Assembly: GCA_947490615.1 (NCBI GenBank)
Contig: CANLHK010000007.1
Location: 1 to 64,000, forward strand
Direction of reading: 5' to 3'
Origin: Planctomycetaceae bacterium
GTDB lineage: Bacteria; Planctomycetota; Phycisphaerae; Phycisphaerales; SM1A02
DNA: 64,000 nucleotides
The position numbers and the translations under genes are program-made. How positions within the stretch are numbered: the first letter of the stretch is position 1; each line of letters begins with the position of its first letter. Of this stretch, positions 25,758-34,647 are shown piece by piece. The notes beneath the pieces were generated by a model. That model searched no databases. It saw only the letters and a program-made list of their open reading frames with translations, and was not told the origin of the DNA.

Positions 25758-27881
25758 ATGCGCACGCTCACCATGCTCGTGGCCAGTCTTCTTGCGGTTC
25801 CTCTCTTCCAATCGACGCAACTGCGCGCCGCGCCACAGGCGGAGTTGCAGCGCCATGGCGGCGTGAACCTCGTCAACGAAACTCCCGCGCAACACGACGC
25901 GCGTATGCAGTGGTTCAACGAGTCGAAGTTCGGGATGTTCATCCACTGGGGCGCCTACTCAACGGCGGGCGGCGAGTGGAATGGCAAGCCTGTTAGTGGC
26001 GCTGGTGAGTGGCTGCTCTCCAACGCGCAGATCACCGTCGCCGACTACGAGCCGCTCCAATCGCGCTTCAATCCTGTGAAGTTCGATGCCGCGCGCTGGG
26101 TGGAGATCGCCAAGAGCGCGGGCATGAAGTACATCGTCATCACTTCGAAGCATCACGATGGCTTCTGCTTGTGGGATTCCGCGCTGACCGACTGGGATGT
26201 CGGCGGTTCGCCCTTCGCGCCGCGCGATCCCTTGAAGGAACTCGCCGATGCCTGCACCGCTGCGGGTATTCGACTCTGCTTCTACCACTCGATCATGGAC
26301 TGGCACCACCCCGACTACTTGCCGCGGCGCGCCTGGGACAAGCGAACCACCGAAGGCGCGCAGTACGACCGCTACGAGGAGTACATGCGCGCGCAACTCA
26401 AGGAGCTCGTCTCGGGGCGCTACGGAAAGATCGGCATCCTCTGGTTTGACGGCGAGTGGGAAGGAACTTGGACGCACGCCAAAGGTGCGGCGCTCTACGA
26501 CTATGTTCGTGCGCTTGATCCCGACATCATCGTGAACAACCGCGTCGACACAGGCCGCTCAGGTATGGAGGGCATCACCCGTGAAGGCGACTACCGCGGC
26601 GACTACGGAACTCCCGAGCAGCAGATCCCCGCGACGGGACTTCCTCCTGGTGTTGACTGGGAAACCTGCATGACCATGAATGGGACTTGGGGCTTCGTGA
26701 AGCACGACCACTCGTGGAAGTCCGACGCGGATCTCATTCACAAGCTCGTTGACATCGCGTCCAAGGGCGGCAACTTCCTGCTCAATGTGGGTCCGACGGG
26801 CGAAGGCGAGATTCCTGCACCAAGTGTCGAGCGTCTCGCTGCGATGGGGAAGTGGATGACGGTGAACAGCCAGGCGATCTACGGCACGCAGGCCAATCCG
26901 TTTGCGGAGCCGCCGTCGTGGGGACGCGTGACCCGCGCGCGCAACAGCGATGGCAGCGAGCGGCTTTACCTCCATGTCTTTGATTGGCCCAAGGATGGCA
27001 AGCTTCGACTCACGGGCTTACTTGGCGTGCCGCGCTCTGTGCAGATCCTCGGGCAGCGCACCAAGAATCTCTGGCCCGCGCGACGCGAAGATGGCGCGTT
27101 GGTCTTTGATCTTCCCACGACACCGCTTGATCCGATCTGCACCGTGGTGGCGGTCGACTTTCCTGGCAAGCTTGAGATCGTCCTGCCTCCCGTCATCAGC
27201 GCTGCCGACGACAAGTTTGTCGGCTCGATGCTCGTGGCCGTTGGTCAGCACGGCGATTCACTCGTGGTCAACCATGTCACCATCGATGGCAGCGACCCCA
27301 CGCCGCAGTGCGCCTTGGCAGGAAAGCCCTTCACGCTCAGTAAGACCACGACGGTGAAAGCCCGCGGCTTTGTCGGTGATCGCGCGGTGACGCCTGTCGT
27401 CTCGCGGACCTTTGAAGCACTGGTTCCACTGCCGAGTGTGCAGACATTCAAGAGTGATCCAGGCCTCGCGTGGACGGCGTACGAGGTGCCTGAGTCGATC
27501 AAGAAGTGCGGCGAGATCACCCACGGAAAGAAGGTCGGAGAAGGTTGGACCAGCGCGCCCACCGAAGCGATCAAGCCGCGCGAAGAATTTTTCGGGCTGG
27601 TGCTCACAGGCTTCATCGATGCGCCCGTCACGGGGCTCTATCGCTTCTTCCTCGACGCCGACGATGGCGCGATGCTGTTCCTGCAAGACGCGACGGTCGT
27701 GAACAACGATGGTCTGCACAGCGCGACCGAAGCGTCGGGCGCGATCGCGCTCGAGAAGGGACTCCATCCGATCTCGATCCAGATGTTCGAGGCCGCAGGA
27801 CAAGACTTGCTGCGCCTCTCTTGGATCACGCCTGGCATGACCAAGAAGTCGGTCGTTCCCGCTGAGGCGTATCGACGCTGA
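25758..27881 (+). CDS. Secreted alpha-L-fucosidase (GH29) with CHB_HEX_C and PA14 domains
   Basis: Exported enzyme of 707 residues that would release L-fucose from glycans. A signal peptide (residues 1-25) precedes the GH29 domain, which contains WFNESKFGMFIHWGAYS, HHDGFCLWDSALTDWD, and ILWFDGEWEG, whose Asp at about 232 is the nucleophile. Then a small beta domain, a chitobiase/hexosaminidase C-terminal-like domain (about 475-555, HVTIDGSDPT and VKARGFVGD) and a PA14-like domain at the end (about 565-700, GLYRFFLDADDGAMLFLQD). PA14 usually binds carbohydrate, so the tail probably targets substrate. The EamA transporter follows after only four bases and may be co-transcribed. Confidence 0.93.
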   Translation: MRTLTMLVASLLAVPLFQSTQLRAAPQAELQRHGGVNLVNETPAQHDARMQWFNESKFGMFIHWGAYSTAGGEWNGKPVSGAGEWLLSNAQITVADYEPLQSRFNPVKFDAARWVEIAKSAGMKYIVITSKHHDGFCLWDSALTDWDVGGSPFAPRDPLKELADACTAAGIRLCFYHSIMDWHHPDYLPRRAWDKRTTEGAQYDRYEEYMRAQLKELVSGRYGKIGILWFDGEWEGTWTHAKGAALYDYVRALDPDIIVNNRVDTGRSGMEGITREGDYRGDYGTPEQQIPATGLPPGVDWETCMTMNGTWGFVKHDHSWKSDADLIHKLVDIASKGGNFLLNVGPTGEGEIPAPSVERLAAMGKWMTVNSQAIYGTQANPFAEPPSWGRVTRARNSDGSERLYLHVFDWPKDGKLRLTGLLGVPRSVQILGQRTKNLWPARREDGALVFDLPTTPLDPICTVVAVDFPGKLEIVLPPVISAADDKFVGSMLVAVGQHGDSLVVNHVTIDGSDPTPQCALAGKPFTLSKTTTVKARGFVGDRAVTPVVSRTFEALVPLPSVQTFKSDPGLAWTAYEVPESIKKCGEITHGKKVGEGWTSAPTEAIKPREEFFGLVLTGFIDAPVTGLYRFFLDADDGAMLFLQDATVVNNDGLHSATEASGAIALEKGLHPISIQMFEAAGQDLLRLSWITPGMTKKSVVPAEAYRR

Positions 27882-27884
27882 CCC

Positions 27885-28790
27885 ATGCGCCTCACGACGC
27901 TTCGCGCCGATCTCCTGCTGTTGATGTCCGCGATCATTTGGGGCTCAGGCTTTGTCGCGCAACGACTGGGAAGCGAGCACCTCGGCGCTTTCGCGTTCAC
28001 AGGAACCCGCTTCGCCATCGGAGCGCTGCTGTTGCTCCCGATGCTCTGGTTCGCGCCGTGGCCCAAGCATGTCGATCGCGCGGTCTCACGCAGCGCCACA
28101 TGGCGCGGCGGTTGGATCGCGGGGCTCATCATGCTCGCCGCCGCCACGATGCAGCAACATGGACTTGGTTCGACCACCGCGTCCAACGGCGCCTTCATCA
28201 CGAGTCTCTATGTCGTCTTCGTGCCCTTCATCGGACTCTTCGCGCGACAACGCATCGCGTGGCCCGTCTGGACAGGCGTGTTCATCGCGCTCATCGGACT
28301 GCTCTTACTTGGAGTGGAGCCTGACTTCACCTGGAACTCGGGCGACCCGTGGATCCTTGGTTGCGCGGTGCTCTGGGCGTTTCATGTGTCGGTGGTTGGA
28401 CGCTACTCGCGCGATGCGGAACCGATTCGGCTTTCACTCATCCAACTTGGCATCACAGGTGTCGGTGCACTCGCGATCGCTTTCGCGCGCGGCGAGTTTT
28501 CACACGAAGCACTTGACGCCGCGAAGTGGGCCGTGCTCTATGGCGCAGTCCTTCCTGTTGCAGTCGCCTTCACGCTGCAGATGATTGCGCAGCGCCATGC
28601 GCCTCCAACGCACACCGCGCTCATCATCTCCCTTGAAAGCGTGTTTGGCATGATCAGCGGAATCCTCTTCCTGCATGAGCGGCCCGACGCGCAGAAGTAT
28701 GTCGGTGCTTTTCTGATGCTCGCAGGTGTGGTGCTCTCGCAAGCGATCAAGCCAAAGCTCCCCGCCGCGCACGCGTCCAAAGCTGAGTAG
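27885..28790 (+). CDS. EamA/DMT-family transporter
   Basis: A drug/metabolite transporter of 301 residues with ten predicted membrane spans in two EamA halves (about 5-145 and 155-295). Typical signatures are LLLMSAIIWGSGFVAQRLG at the N-terminus and the ALIISLESVFGMISGILFLHE segment in the second half. Substrates of this family range from amino acids to nucleotides and cannot be predicted. It begins four bases after the fucosidase stop, so the two are probably one transcript; a role with fucose products is possible but only inferred from position. Confidence 0.9.
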   Translation: MRLTTLRADLLLLMSAIIWGSGFVAQRLGSEHLGAFAFTGTRFAIGALLLLPMLWFAPWPKHVDRAVSRSATWRGGWIAGLIMLAAATMQQHGLGSTTASNGAFITSLYVVFVPFIGLFARQRIAWPVWTGVFIALIGLLLLGVEPDFTWNSGDPWILGCAVLWAFHVSVVGRYSRDAEPIRLSLIQLGITGVGALAIAFARGEFSHEALDAAKWAVLYGAVLPVAVAFTLQMIAQRHAPPTHTALIISLESVFGMISGILFLHERPDAQKYVGAFLMLAGVVLSQAIKPKLPAAHASKAE

Positions 28791-28890
28791 GGAAAATTCT
28801 CCACGGTGCTGCGAGATGCTCTGCGCGATTGCGTAGTAGTGGTGGGAGCTCGTCTGCTCCCAAGACCAGCACTTCAATGAGGACTTTCCA

Positions 28891-29496
28891 ATGCGCTCCA
28901 TGACTTCCATCGCTCTCGCCGCCGCCACCTCGCTGCTGTGCGCTGTTCAGGCTGATGCCGCGGTCTACACCGGTTGGAATGCCGTCGCAGGAACCCTGCG
29001 CACGACCATGAATGTGTCGCAGATCAGCAACGCGAGCGTGACCGCAACGCTGCCCCTCACCGTCTATCGCTGCGACGGAACCATTGACTACCCAGTGTTC
29101 GTCATGGTGAACGCGAACAGCTGCGTTGCCGTGGGTGTCGACTACGAGATCAGGGCCACCGTCCTGAACAACACCCAGACCTCCTTCCGCATCGCCGCGA
29201 CCGCGGTGACCTGCGGCATCCGTCGGGTGACCATCGGTTCCACCGCGTCGCGCTGCGGCTTCGACCTCACGCTGCCGAATCCTGGCACCCCAGGCTCAGG
29301 CCAAGGACTGAATCCCACCAGTGGTGCAGCGGGCCTCGTCGGAATGTGGAATGCCTCCATCAACCTCGACGGCGCAGTCATCCTCGCTGGCAACCCCCTG
29401 ATCGGCGACCTCTACAGCCGACTGACCGTCTCCTTCAGCGCGTGCTTTGATGACGGCGACGTCTTCGAGTTCAAGGTCGACACCGACAAGCTCTGA
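28891..29496 (+). CDS. Secreted protein of unknown function
   Basis: A 201-residue protein with a clear signal peptide (MRSMTSIALAAATSLL, cut near VQADA/AVYTG). The mature part is rich in beta-strand patterns and small polar residues, contains six cysteines (YRCDGT, NSCVAV, VTCGIRR, SRCGFD, SACFDD and others), and ends without a membrane anchor or sorting signal. I do not recognise the family. GAGGAC lies a few bases before the ATG at 28891. It ends at a strong terminator and is monocistronic. Confidence 0.82.
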   Translation: MRSMTSIALAAATSLLCAVQADAAVYTGWNAVAGTLRTTMNVSQISNASVTATLPLTVYRCDGTIDYPVFVMVNANSCVAVGVDYEIRATVLNNTQTSFRIAATAVTCGIRRVTIGSTASRCGFDLTLPNPGTPGSGQGLNPTSGAAGLVGMWNASINLDGAVILAGNPLIGDLYSRLTVSFSACFDDGDVFEFKVDTDKL

Positions 29497-29560
29497 GTGC
29501 CGCCTAAATCTCGACGCAGCACAGGGACCGCTGCGCGACGAACCGACAGGACACAGGACA

Positions 29561-29601
29561 GACCAGCGGCCCATCAATGCGATGGGCCGCTGGTCGTTTT
29601 T
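29561..29601 (+). terminator. Strong Rho-independent terminator
   Basis: A perfect 15-bp stem (GACCAGCGGCCCATC with GATGGGCCGCTGGTC) with a 5-base loop is followed by G and five T. It ends the transcript of the secreted protein at 28891-29496. It lacks a T tract on the other strand, so it does not terminate the convergent gene. Confidence 0.93.
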
Positions 29602-29618
29602 GCATTGATTGATTCTGA

Positions 29619-30467
29619 TCACTTCGCCCGGATCGTGAGCTTCACGGAGCCCGTCGTGCTGCGCGCTTCGGAGGTCACGCCTGCGGCGCCGATCTCGATG
29701 GTGCGCGCGTGGTCGGTCGACTGTGGCGTGCGCGCACGCTTGCCCGAGTCAGACACCGAAAGTTCTCCGCCCGTCGTGTGCATCTTCACGATGCCATCAA
29801 AGTCGGTGCCGACCTCGACACGCACGCTGCCCGTTCGTGTCTCGATCTCGAACGGCAAGTCATTGCCATCGGCCAACGACACCGTGATCGCGCCGTTGGC
29901 TGCACTTGCGCGAACCTCGCCGCCCGCGTGGAGAATCTCGATCGCGCCGTTGGCTGCGTTGGCATCGACACTCCCCGTGTGTCGCTCGACGCGGATCGCG
30001 CCGTTCTTCGCGTTCAACTTGAGCTTGCCTGCAGTGCCTGTGACGGTGAGCGCACCGTTGGCGCTGCGCAGCGTGCAGTCACCTGACTTCGGAACCACGA
30101 TGCGAACGCGCACAGTGTCACGAGGCATTTCCTTTCCTGGAAAGATCGGTCGCACCACGAGGGTCTGATCGGCGGCACGCTCGGCGAAGAGTTTGACGAG
30201 CTCCGCGCGCCGCGCCACATCCTTCTCATCTTCGCCTTCCACCGTGAAGGTCGCCTCGATGTGTGGCGCATCGAGCGTGGCATCAACGACCAACTCAATC
30301 GAACCGTTCGACGCTTCGGCCATGATGCGCTCGGCGTGGCCCTCCGCTTTCGCAGCGGCGATGTCCACGATGCGCTCCACGGTTTGAATCACCGTCTCCT
30401 GCGCGAGAACGCTCGAGGAGAAGCCAAGGCTGAGTGAGAGTGCGCAAAGAATGGTTCGTCGTGTCAT
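29619..30467 (-). CDS. DUF4097-like secreted beta-repeat protein
   Basis: A 282-residue exported protein. A signal peptide (CALSLSLGFSSSVLAQE) is followed by a helical stretch and a repetitive beta region of the DUF4097/adhesin-like type: repeats of 'sAnGaitv', seen as LRSANGALTVTG, LNAKNGAIRVERHTG, ANAANGAIEILHAGG, SAANGAITVSLADG and RTGSVRVEVG. These form a solenoid-like beta structure in related proteins. The function of the family is unclear; members are found in cell envelopes and near stress regulators. The ATG at 30465-30467 is chosen because the signal peptide starts there. Confidence 0.8.
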   Translation of the reverse strand: MTRRTILCALSLSLGFSSSVLAQETVIQTVERIVDIAAAKAEGHAERIMAEASNGSIELVVDATLDAPHIEATFTVEGEDEKDVARRAELVKLFAERAADQTLVVRPIFPGKEMPRDTVRVRIVVPKSGDCTLRSANGALTVTGTAGKLKLNAKNGAIRVERHTGSVDANAANGAIEILHAGGEVRASAANGAITVSLADGNDLPFEIETRTGSVRVEVGTDFDGIVKMHTTGGELSVSDSGKRARTPQSTDHARTIEIGAAGVTSEARSTTGSVKLTIRAK

Positions 30468-30729
30468 GGTGCGTTGCTCAGTTGAAACCGCGATCTCGGG
30501 TCGGTCCTGCGAGTGCGATCGCGAGTGTAGGTCCTCATATCGGCCAGATCGAACCCGCATCGGAGCGGTTATTCACCTGCGCATGTTTCCTGATCGTGAT
30601 GCGTTCGCGCGCGCCGAAAGAGTGCCTGCCAACGCATCGTGCAATGGCAAGCGTCAGGAGGATCCTGGCAGTGGCTCAACGAAGCGCGCAGCCGTGGATG
30701 TGCCGGCGCCGCGCAAGAAACAGGATCCC

Positions 30730-31437
30730 ATGAACTCCATTCCGAACATTGATCGCGTCGCTGCCCAACTTCTTTCGCACCTCGTCAGTGGCGAGCGTCG
30801 CGCGGCACGCACCTTGGTCGACACGCTCTTCGACGCTGGCATCACTCCTGAGACGATCTCCAAGGACCTCTACTGGCCGCTGACCGAGACCATCGCTGGA
30901 ATGTTCCGTCGCGACCAGATCACCACGCTCTCACACCACTACTCGACGCGCATGTTGCGCATGCTCGTGGACCAGGCTCAGGCGCGCTACACCATGGCGC
31001 CGTCGCGCAATCGGCGCATCGCGCTCTTCTGCGGCCCGAACGAGACCGAAGAACTCGCTGGTCAAATGGTGGCTGATCTTCTTGAAGCCGATGGCTACGA
31101 AGTCACCTTCGCTGGTGGCGGCGTCGCGAACGACGAGATCCGCGAGGAACTCGGCCAGCGCGAGCCTGATGTGCTCCTGCTCTTTGCCTCGAGCGCGAAG
31201 GACGCGCCGTTCATCCGCGAGCTCATCGACCTGATCCGCGAGAACGGTGGACACCCCGACATGCAGATCACCGTCGGTGGCGGCATCTTCAACCGTGCAC
31301 CAGGCCTCGATGAGGAAATCGGTGCGGACCTCTCGGCGACTTCGCCGCGTGATCTCCTTGAGAAGCTTGTCTCCTCGACCTTCACGCGAAACCAGCGATG
31401 GACAAGTACGACCCCAAGCATTCGCCGCGTCGCCTAA
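30730..31437 (+). CDS. B12-binding-fold protein lacking the usual cobalt-ligand histidine
   Basis: A 235-residue cytoplasmic protein with two domains: a helical cap like B12-binding_2 (about 1-90, GERRAARTLVDTLFDAGITPE and LSHHYSTRMLRMLVDQ) and a Rossmann-type B12-binding domain (about 95-225, RIALFCGPNETEELAGQMVADLLEADGYEVTFAGGG, then LLLFASSAKDAPFIRELID). The canonical D-x-H-x-x-G motif, whose His binds cobalt, is replaced by T-E-E-L-A-G at 106-111. The fold without the His is used by light or redox sensors and scaffolds in other bacteria, so a regulatory role is possible. No DNA-binding domain is attached. The start at ATG 30730 is uncertain; upstream in-frame starts exist. Confidence 0.75.
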   Translation: MNSIPNIDRVAAQLLSHLVSGERRAARTLVDTLFDAGITPETISKDLYWPLTETIAGMFRRDQITTLSHHYSTRMLRMLVDQAQARYTMAPSRNRRIALFCGPNETEELAGQMVADLLEADGYEVTFAGGGVANDEIREELGQREPDVLLLFASSAKDAPFIRELIDLIRENGGHPDMQITVGGGIFNRAPGLDEEIGADLSATSPRDLLEKLVSSTFTRNQRWTSTTPSIRRVA

Positions 31438-31727
31438 TCGACGCGCACACACTTGCTCCGACTTTCCGCGCCGCTTGCGAGACCTTGGGTCACGCACGCG
31501 GCGCGGTCTTCGTTACGCACCCACGATCATCGAAGATTTGGCTGCATCGCTGAGAGACCGACCATGCGTGCGCGGAGTGAGTTGTCTGCTCGTCGCGCGT
31601 TCTAGAGACGCGCGCGCAACATCGTTCCCCGCATTTCATGTTCGGTCGGCGGTTCTCCTCAGACCGCCCAACCAGCACAGGCTCCGATGGCCCTCGGAGT
31701 CTGTGCCTTTACCGTTACGCTGTCGGG
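31438..31727. other. Intergenic region upstream of xylA
   Basis: No coding frame with gene-like composition is seen in these 290 bases. It contains a GGCGGT/ACCGCC hairpin and the long stem-loop at 31675-31706, and presumably the xylA promoter. Confidence 0.55.
31675..31706 (+). other. 13-bp stem-loop upstream of xylA
   Basis: GCACAGGCTCCGA pairs with TCGGAGTCTGTGC (one G-T pair) around a 6-base loop, followed by CTTT. It ends 22 bases before the xylA ATG. It may be a weak terminator of the preceding gene or a leader structure of xylA. Confidence 0.6.
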
Positions 31728-33041
31728 ATGAGTCAGGACGCCTTCCCCAGCATCGAGTCGATTCCCTTCGTTGAGCGCACTTCGAAAGCCGCGCTCGGCT
31801 TCCGTCACTACCGCCCCGATGAACTCGTCGAGGGCAAACCGATGCGTGAGCATCTGCGTTTCGCGGCGTGCTACTGGCACACCATGCGCAACGGACTCGC
31901 CGATCCATTCGGTGCGCCGACCGCCCGCACACCGTGGGATGACGGCTCGGATTCCATCGACAACTGCAAGCGACGCGCCGAGGTGTTCTTTGAGTTCCTC
32001 CGCAAGTGCCGCATCGACTTCTACTGCTTTCACGACCGCGACATCGCTCCTGAGCGCGCCACGCTTGCAGAGAGCAACAGGGATCTCGATGTCATCGTCG
32101 CGCATTTCGAGGCACTGCAACGCGCCAGCGGCAAGCGACTCTTGTGGGGAACGGCGTGTCTCTTCGCGCACCCCCGCTATGTCTCGGGCGCCGCGACGAG
32201 CCCGCGCATCGAGGTCTTTACGCACGCCGCCGCGCAGGTGAAGAAGGCCATCGAAGTCACTCATCGACTTGGTGGCGAGGGCTATGTCTTCTGGGGCGGA
32301 CGCGAGGGATACACCACACTCTTGAACACCAACATGAAGCGCGAGCGCGAGCATCTTGGTCGCTTCCTGCATCTCGCGGTCGACTTCGCGAAGTCCATCG
32401 GATTCAAGGGACAGTTCTACATCGAGCCCAAGCCACGCGAGCCAAGCGTGCACCAATACGACTCCGACACCGCGGCCTGCCTCGACTTCCTGCGGGAGTT
32501 TGGCTTGCTCGAGCACCTCAAGCTCAACATCGAGACCAACCACGCCACGCTTGCTGGTCACTCGGTCGAACACGAACTCGCGGCGTGTCGCGCGGCGGGC
32601 GCACTTGGTTCGATCGACGCCAACGCAGGCACCGACCACTGTGGATGGGACACCGACGAGTTCCCGACCGATCCGCGTCTCACCACCAAGATCATGTTGG
32701 AACTTCTCGCGGCGGGTGGCTTCACCACGGGCGGACTCAACTTCGACGCCAAGAGACGACGCGAGAGTTTCGAACCTGTCGATCTCTTCCACGCGCACAT
32801 CGCAGGCATGGATGCCTTTGCCCGTGGACTCAAGGCTGCTGCCGCAGTGCGCGCCGACGGGCGCATCGCCTCGTTCGTGAAGGAGCGGTACGCGAGCTGG
32901 GACTCGGAACTCGGCCGCAGCATCGAGCGAGGAACCACCACGATGGCCCAACTCGAGCAACTCGCCCTCACGCAGCACGCGTGGCCTGTCGAGAGTGGAC
33001 GGCAAGAGATGCTTGAGCACATCCTTTATGAGCAGATCTGA
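31728..33041 (+). CDS. xylA: Xylose isomerase
   Basis: Converts D-xylose to D-xylulose (and glucose to fructose) with two divalent metals. The 437-residue product has the catalytic His region [49 protein letters not shown] and the metal-binding [17 protein letters not shown]. The size fits the long, group II isomerases. The ATG at 31728 is chosen because the family N-terminus ([11 protein letters not shown]) follows at once. No xylulokinase or xylose transporter is in the window, so its pathway partners are elsewhere. The HD-domain gene follows by one base. Confidence 0.97.
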   Translation: MSQDAFPSIESIPFVERTSKAALGFRHYRPDELVEGKPMREHLRFAACYWHTMRNGLADPFGAPTARTPWDDGSDSIDNCKRRAEVFFEFLRKCRIDFYCFHDRDIAPERATLAESNRDLDVIVAHFEALQRASGKRLLWGTACLFAHPRYVSGAATSPRIEVFTHAAAQVKKAIEVTHRLGGEGYVFWGGREGYTTLLNTNMKREREHLGRFLHLAVDFAKSIGFKGQFYIEPKPREPSVHQYDSDTAACLDFLREFGLLEHLKLNIETNHATLAGHSVEHELAACRAAGALGSIDANAGTDHCGWDTDEFPTDPRLTTKIMLELLAAGGFTTGGLNFDAKRRRESFEPVDLFHAHIAGMDAFARGLKAAAAVRADGRIASFVKERYASWDSELGRSIERGTTTMAQLEQLALTQHAWPVESGRQEMLEHILYEQI

Positions 33042-33042
33042 C

Positions 33043-33609
33043 ATGAGCACATCGGACATGACACTCACCGACGCGCGCGTGCTTCTCCATGAGTGGGTTT
33101 CCAATCCCGCGCTTCGTCATCACATGGAGTCGGTTGCTGCGTGCATGGGCTCGTACGCGGAGATCGTCCAAGGCGCTGATCGCGCGCAGTGGATGCTCGC
33201 GGGACTGCTGCACGATCTCGATTGGGAGCGACACCCAACTCAGGCGGAGCATCCCCGCGTTGGTGTGGCGTTGCTGCGCGAGCGCGGGGTCGATGAGAGC
33301 GTGCTCCACGCCATCATGGCCCACGCGCCGTACACGGGAACCCTGCGCGACACCGCCATGGCGAGGCACTTGTTTGCAGTCGACGAACTCGCAGGATTCA
33401 TCGTTGCTTGTGGCAAAGTTCGCCCCGATGGCGTCGCGACGCTTGAACCCGCCAGTGTGCGCAAGAAGCTCAAGAACGCCTCGTTTGCTGCGGCGGTTTC
33501 GCGCGACGACATCGCCACAGGAGTCGCGGAGCTCGCTGTGAACGAGGACGCGCACTTCGCGCGTTGCATCGCTGCGATCGCTTCGATGCGCGATGGCTTG
33601 GCGGTGTGA
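33043..33609 (+). CDS. HD-domain metal-dependent hydrolase, small type
   Basis: An HD-superfamily protein of 188 residues. The metal site motif is WMLAGLLHDLDWERHP (H..HD), preceded by HHMESVAACM and followed by a late Asp (FAVDELAGFIVACGKVRPDG). Proteins of this kind are often annotated as predicted hydrolases of the YedJ/HDIG type, acting on nucleotides; the substrate is unknown. The ATG at 33043 lies one base after the xylA stop, so the two genes are translationally linked. An upstream frame overlapping xylA is rejected. Confidence 0.82.
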   Translation: MSTSDMTLTDARVLLHEWVSNPALRHHMESVAACMGSYAEIVQGADRAQWMLAGLLHDLDWERHPTQAEHPRVGVALLRERGVDESVLHAIMAHAPYTGTLRDTAMARHLFAVDELAGFIVACGKVRPDGVATLEPASVRKKLKNASFAAAVSRDDIATGVAELAVNEDAHFARCIAAIASMRDGLAV

Positions 33610-33621
33610 TGAGCCTCGCCG

Positions 33622-34641
33622 TCACGCGCGGTGCGCCACGACCACGCAACCACCAAATCCTCCGCCCGTCATGCGCGCACCCAACGCACCATGGACGCAG
33701 GCCTCCGCGACGATCGCGTCCAGTTCGGGTGTCGAGACATCAAACTCATCGCGCAACGAGCAGTGGCTCTCGGTGAGCAATCGCCCGAACTGCGCGAGGT
33801 CGTTCGATTCCAACGCTCTCACCGCCTCATGGACGCGCGCGCACTCACGAACCACATGTCGAGCGCGACGCGCTAGGCGGTCGGGAAGTTGATCGATCTC
33901 ACTCCAACGCGCGGCGGGCAGCGCAGCGAGTTGGTCCACACCGAGTCGTTGCGCCGCTTCCTCGACCTCGGCGCGCCGTGACGCGTAGCCGCCATCACGC
34001 AGCGCATGGCGAACACCCGAATCGATCAGTTCGATGCGCAGTGTTGGTGGAAGCGCGAGGCGTCGCCAATCAAGCCGTGCGCAATCGAGCAGGATTGCTT
34101 CGCCAGGATTGGCGTGCGCGACACACCACTGGTCCATGATCCCGCACGGCGTCCCTGCGTGCCGATGTTCCGCGCGCTGACAGAGAAGTGCGAGCGCATC
34201 CGCGTCCATCGTGGCGTTGACCAGCGTGAGCGCCGCGCGCGCGACCGCAACTTCAAGAGCAGCACTTGACGAGAGTCCCGCGCCGATCGTGAGATCACTC
34301 ACGACCGCGACACTCACAGGAGGAACGGCCATTCCACTGGCGCGCAACTCAGTCAGCACCCCCGCTGCGTAACGCGTCCACAGCAAATCGACGGTCGAGG
34401 CGCTGCTGAACACATCGCAAGTCGCCCGCGCCAAGGCCACCACCGTGCACTCGTGGAGCGCCATGGGCAACACCGTTCCGCCCGCATAATCAATGTGATC
34501 ACCAATGAGATTGACGCGCCCAGAGGCAACGCCGCACGCTTCACTGGCGCGACCAAACTGCGCCTCATGCCAAGCACCAGCGCGCTGCACGCCGTTCACG
34601 CGGCCACCAGAAAGAAAGGCGTGCTCCGCGACGAACGCCAC
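33622..34641 (-). CDS. Galactokinase-like GHMP kinase
   Basis: A GHMP-family sugar kinase most like galactokinase, which makes galactose 1-phosphate. The 339-residue protein has the GalK signature region GRVNLIGDHIDYAGG (41-55), the ATP loop TIGAGLSSSAALEVA, the catalytic GTPCGIMDQWCVAH (Asp) and the final ARMTGGGFGGCVV. The signature is unusual: galactokinases normally have GEHTDY, here GDHIDY, so both the Glu and the Thr are changed. It is also about 40 residues shorter than typical GalK, lacking part of the N-terminal segment. Substrate preference may differ. It starts seven bases after the upstream gene stop. Confidence 0.85.
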   Translation of the reverse strand: MAFVAEHAFLSGGRVNGVQRAGAWHEAQFGRASEACGVASGRVNLIGDHIDYAGGTVLPMALHECTVVALARATCDVFSSASTVDLLWTRYAAGVLTELRASGMAVPPVSVAVVSDLTIGAGLSSSAALEVAVARAALTLVNATMDADALALLCQRAEHRHAGTPCGIMDQWCVAHANPGEAILLDCARLDWRRLALPPTLRIELIDSGVRHALRDGGYASRRAEVEEAAQRLGVDQLAALPAARWSEIDQLPDRLARRARHVVRECARVHEAVRALESNDLAQFGRLLTESHCSLRDEFDVSTPELDAIVAEACVHGALGARMTGGGFGGCVVVAHRA

Positions 34642-34647
34642 GCGACG

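Noticed and set aside
31659-33104. Minus-strand frame of 481 residues opposite xylA
   Set aside because: Antisense shadow of xylA, which has all family motifs on the other strand.
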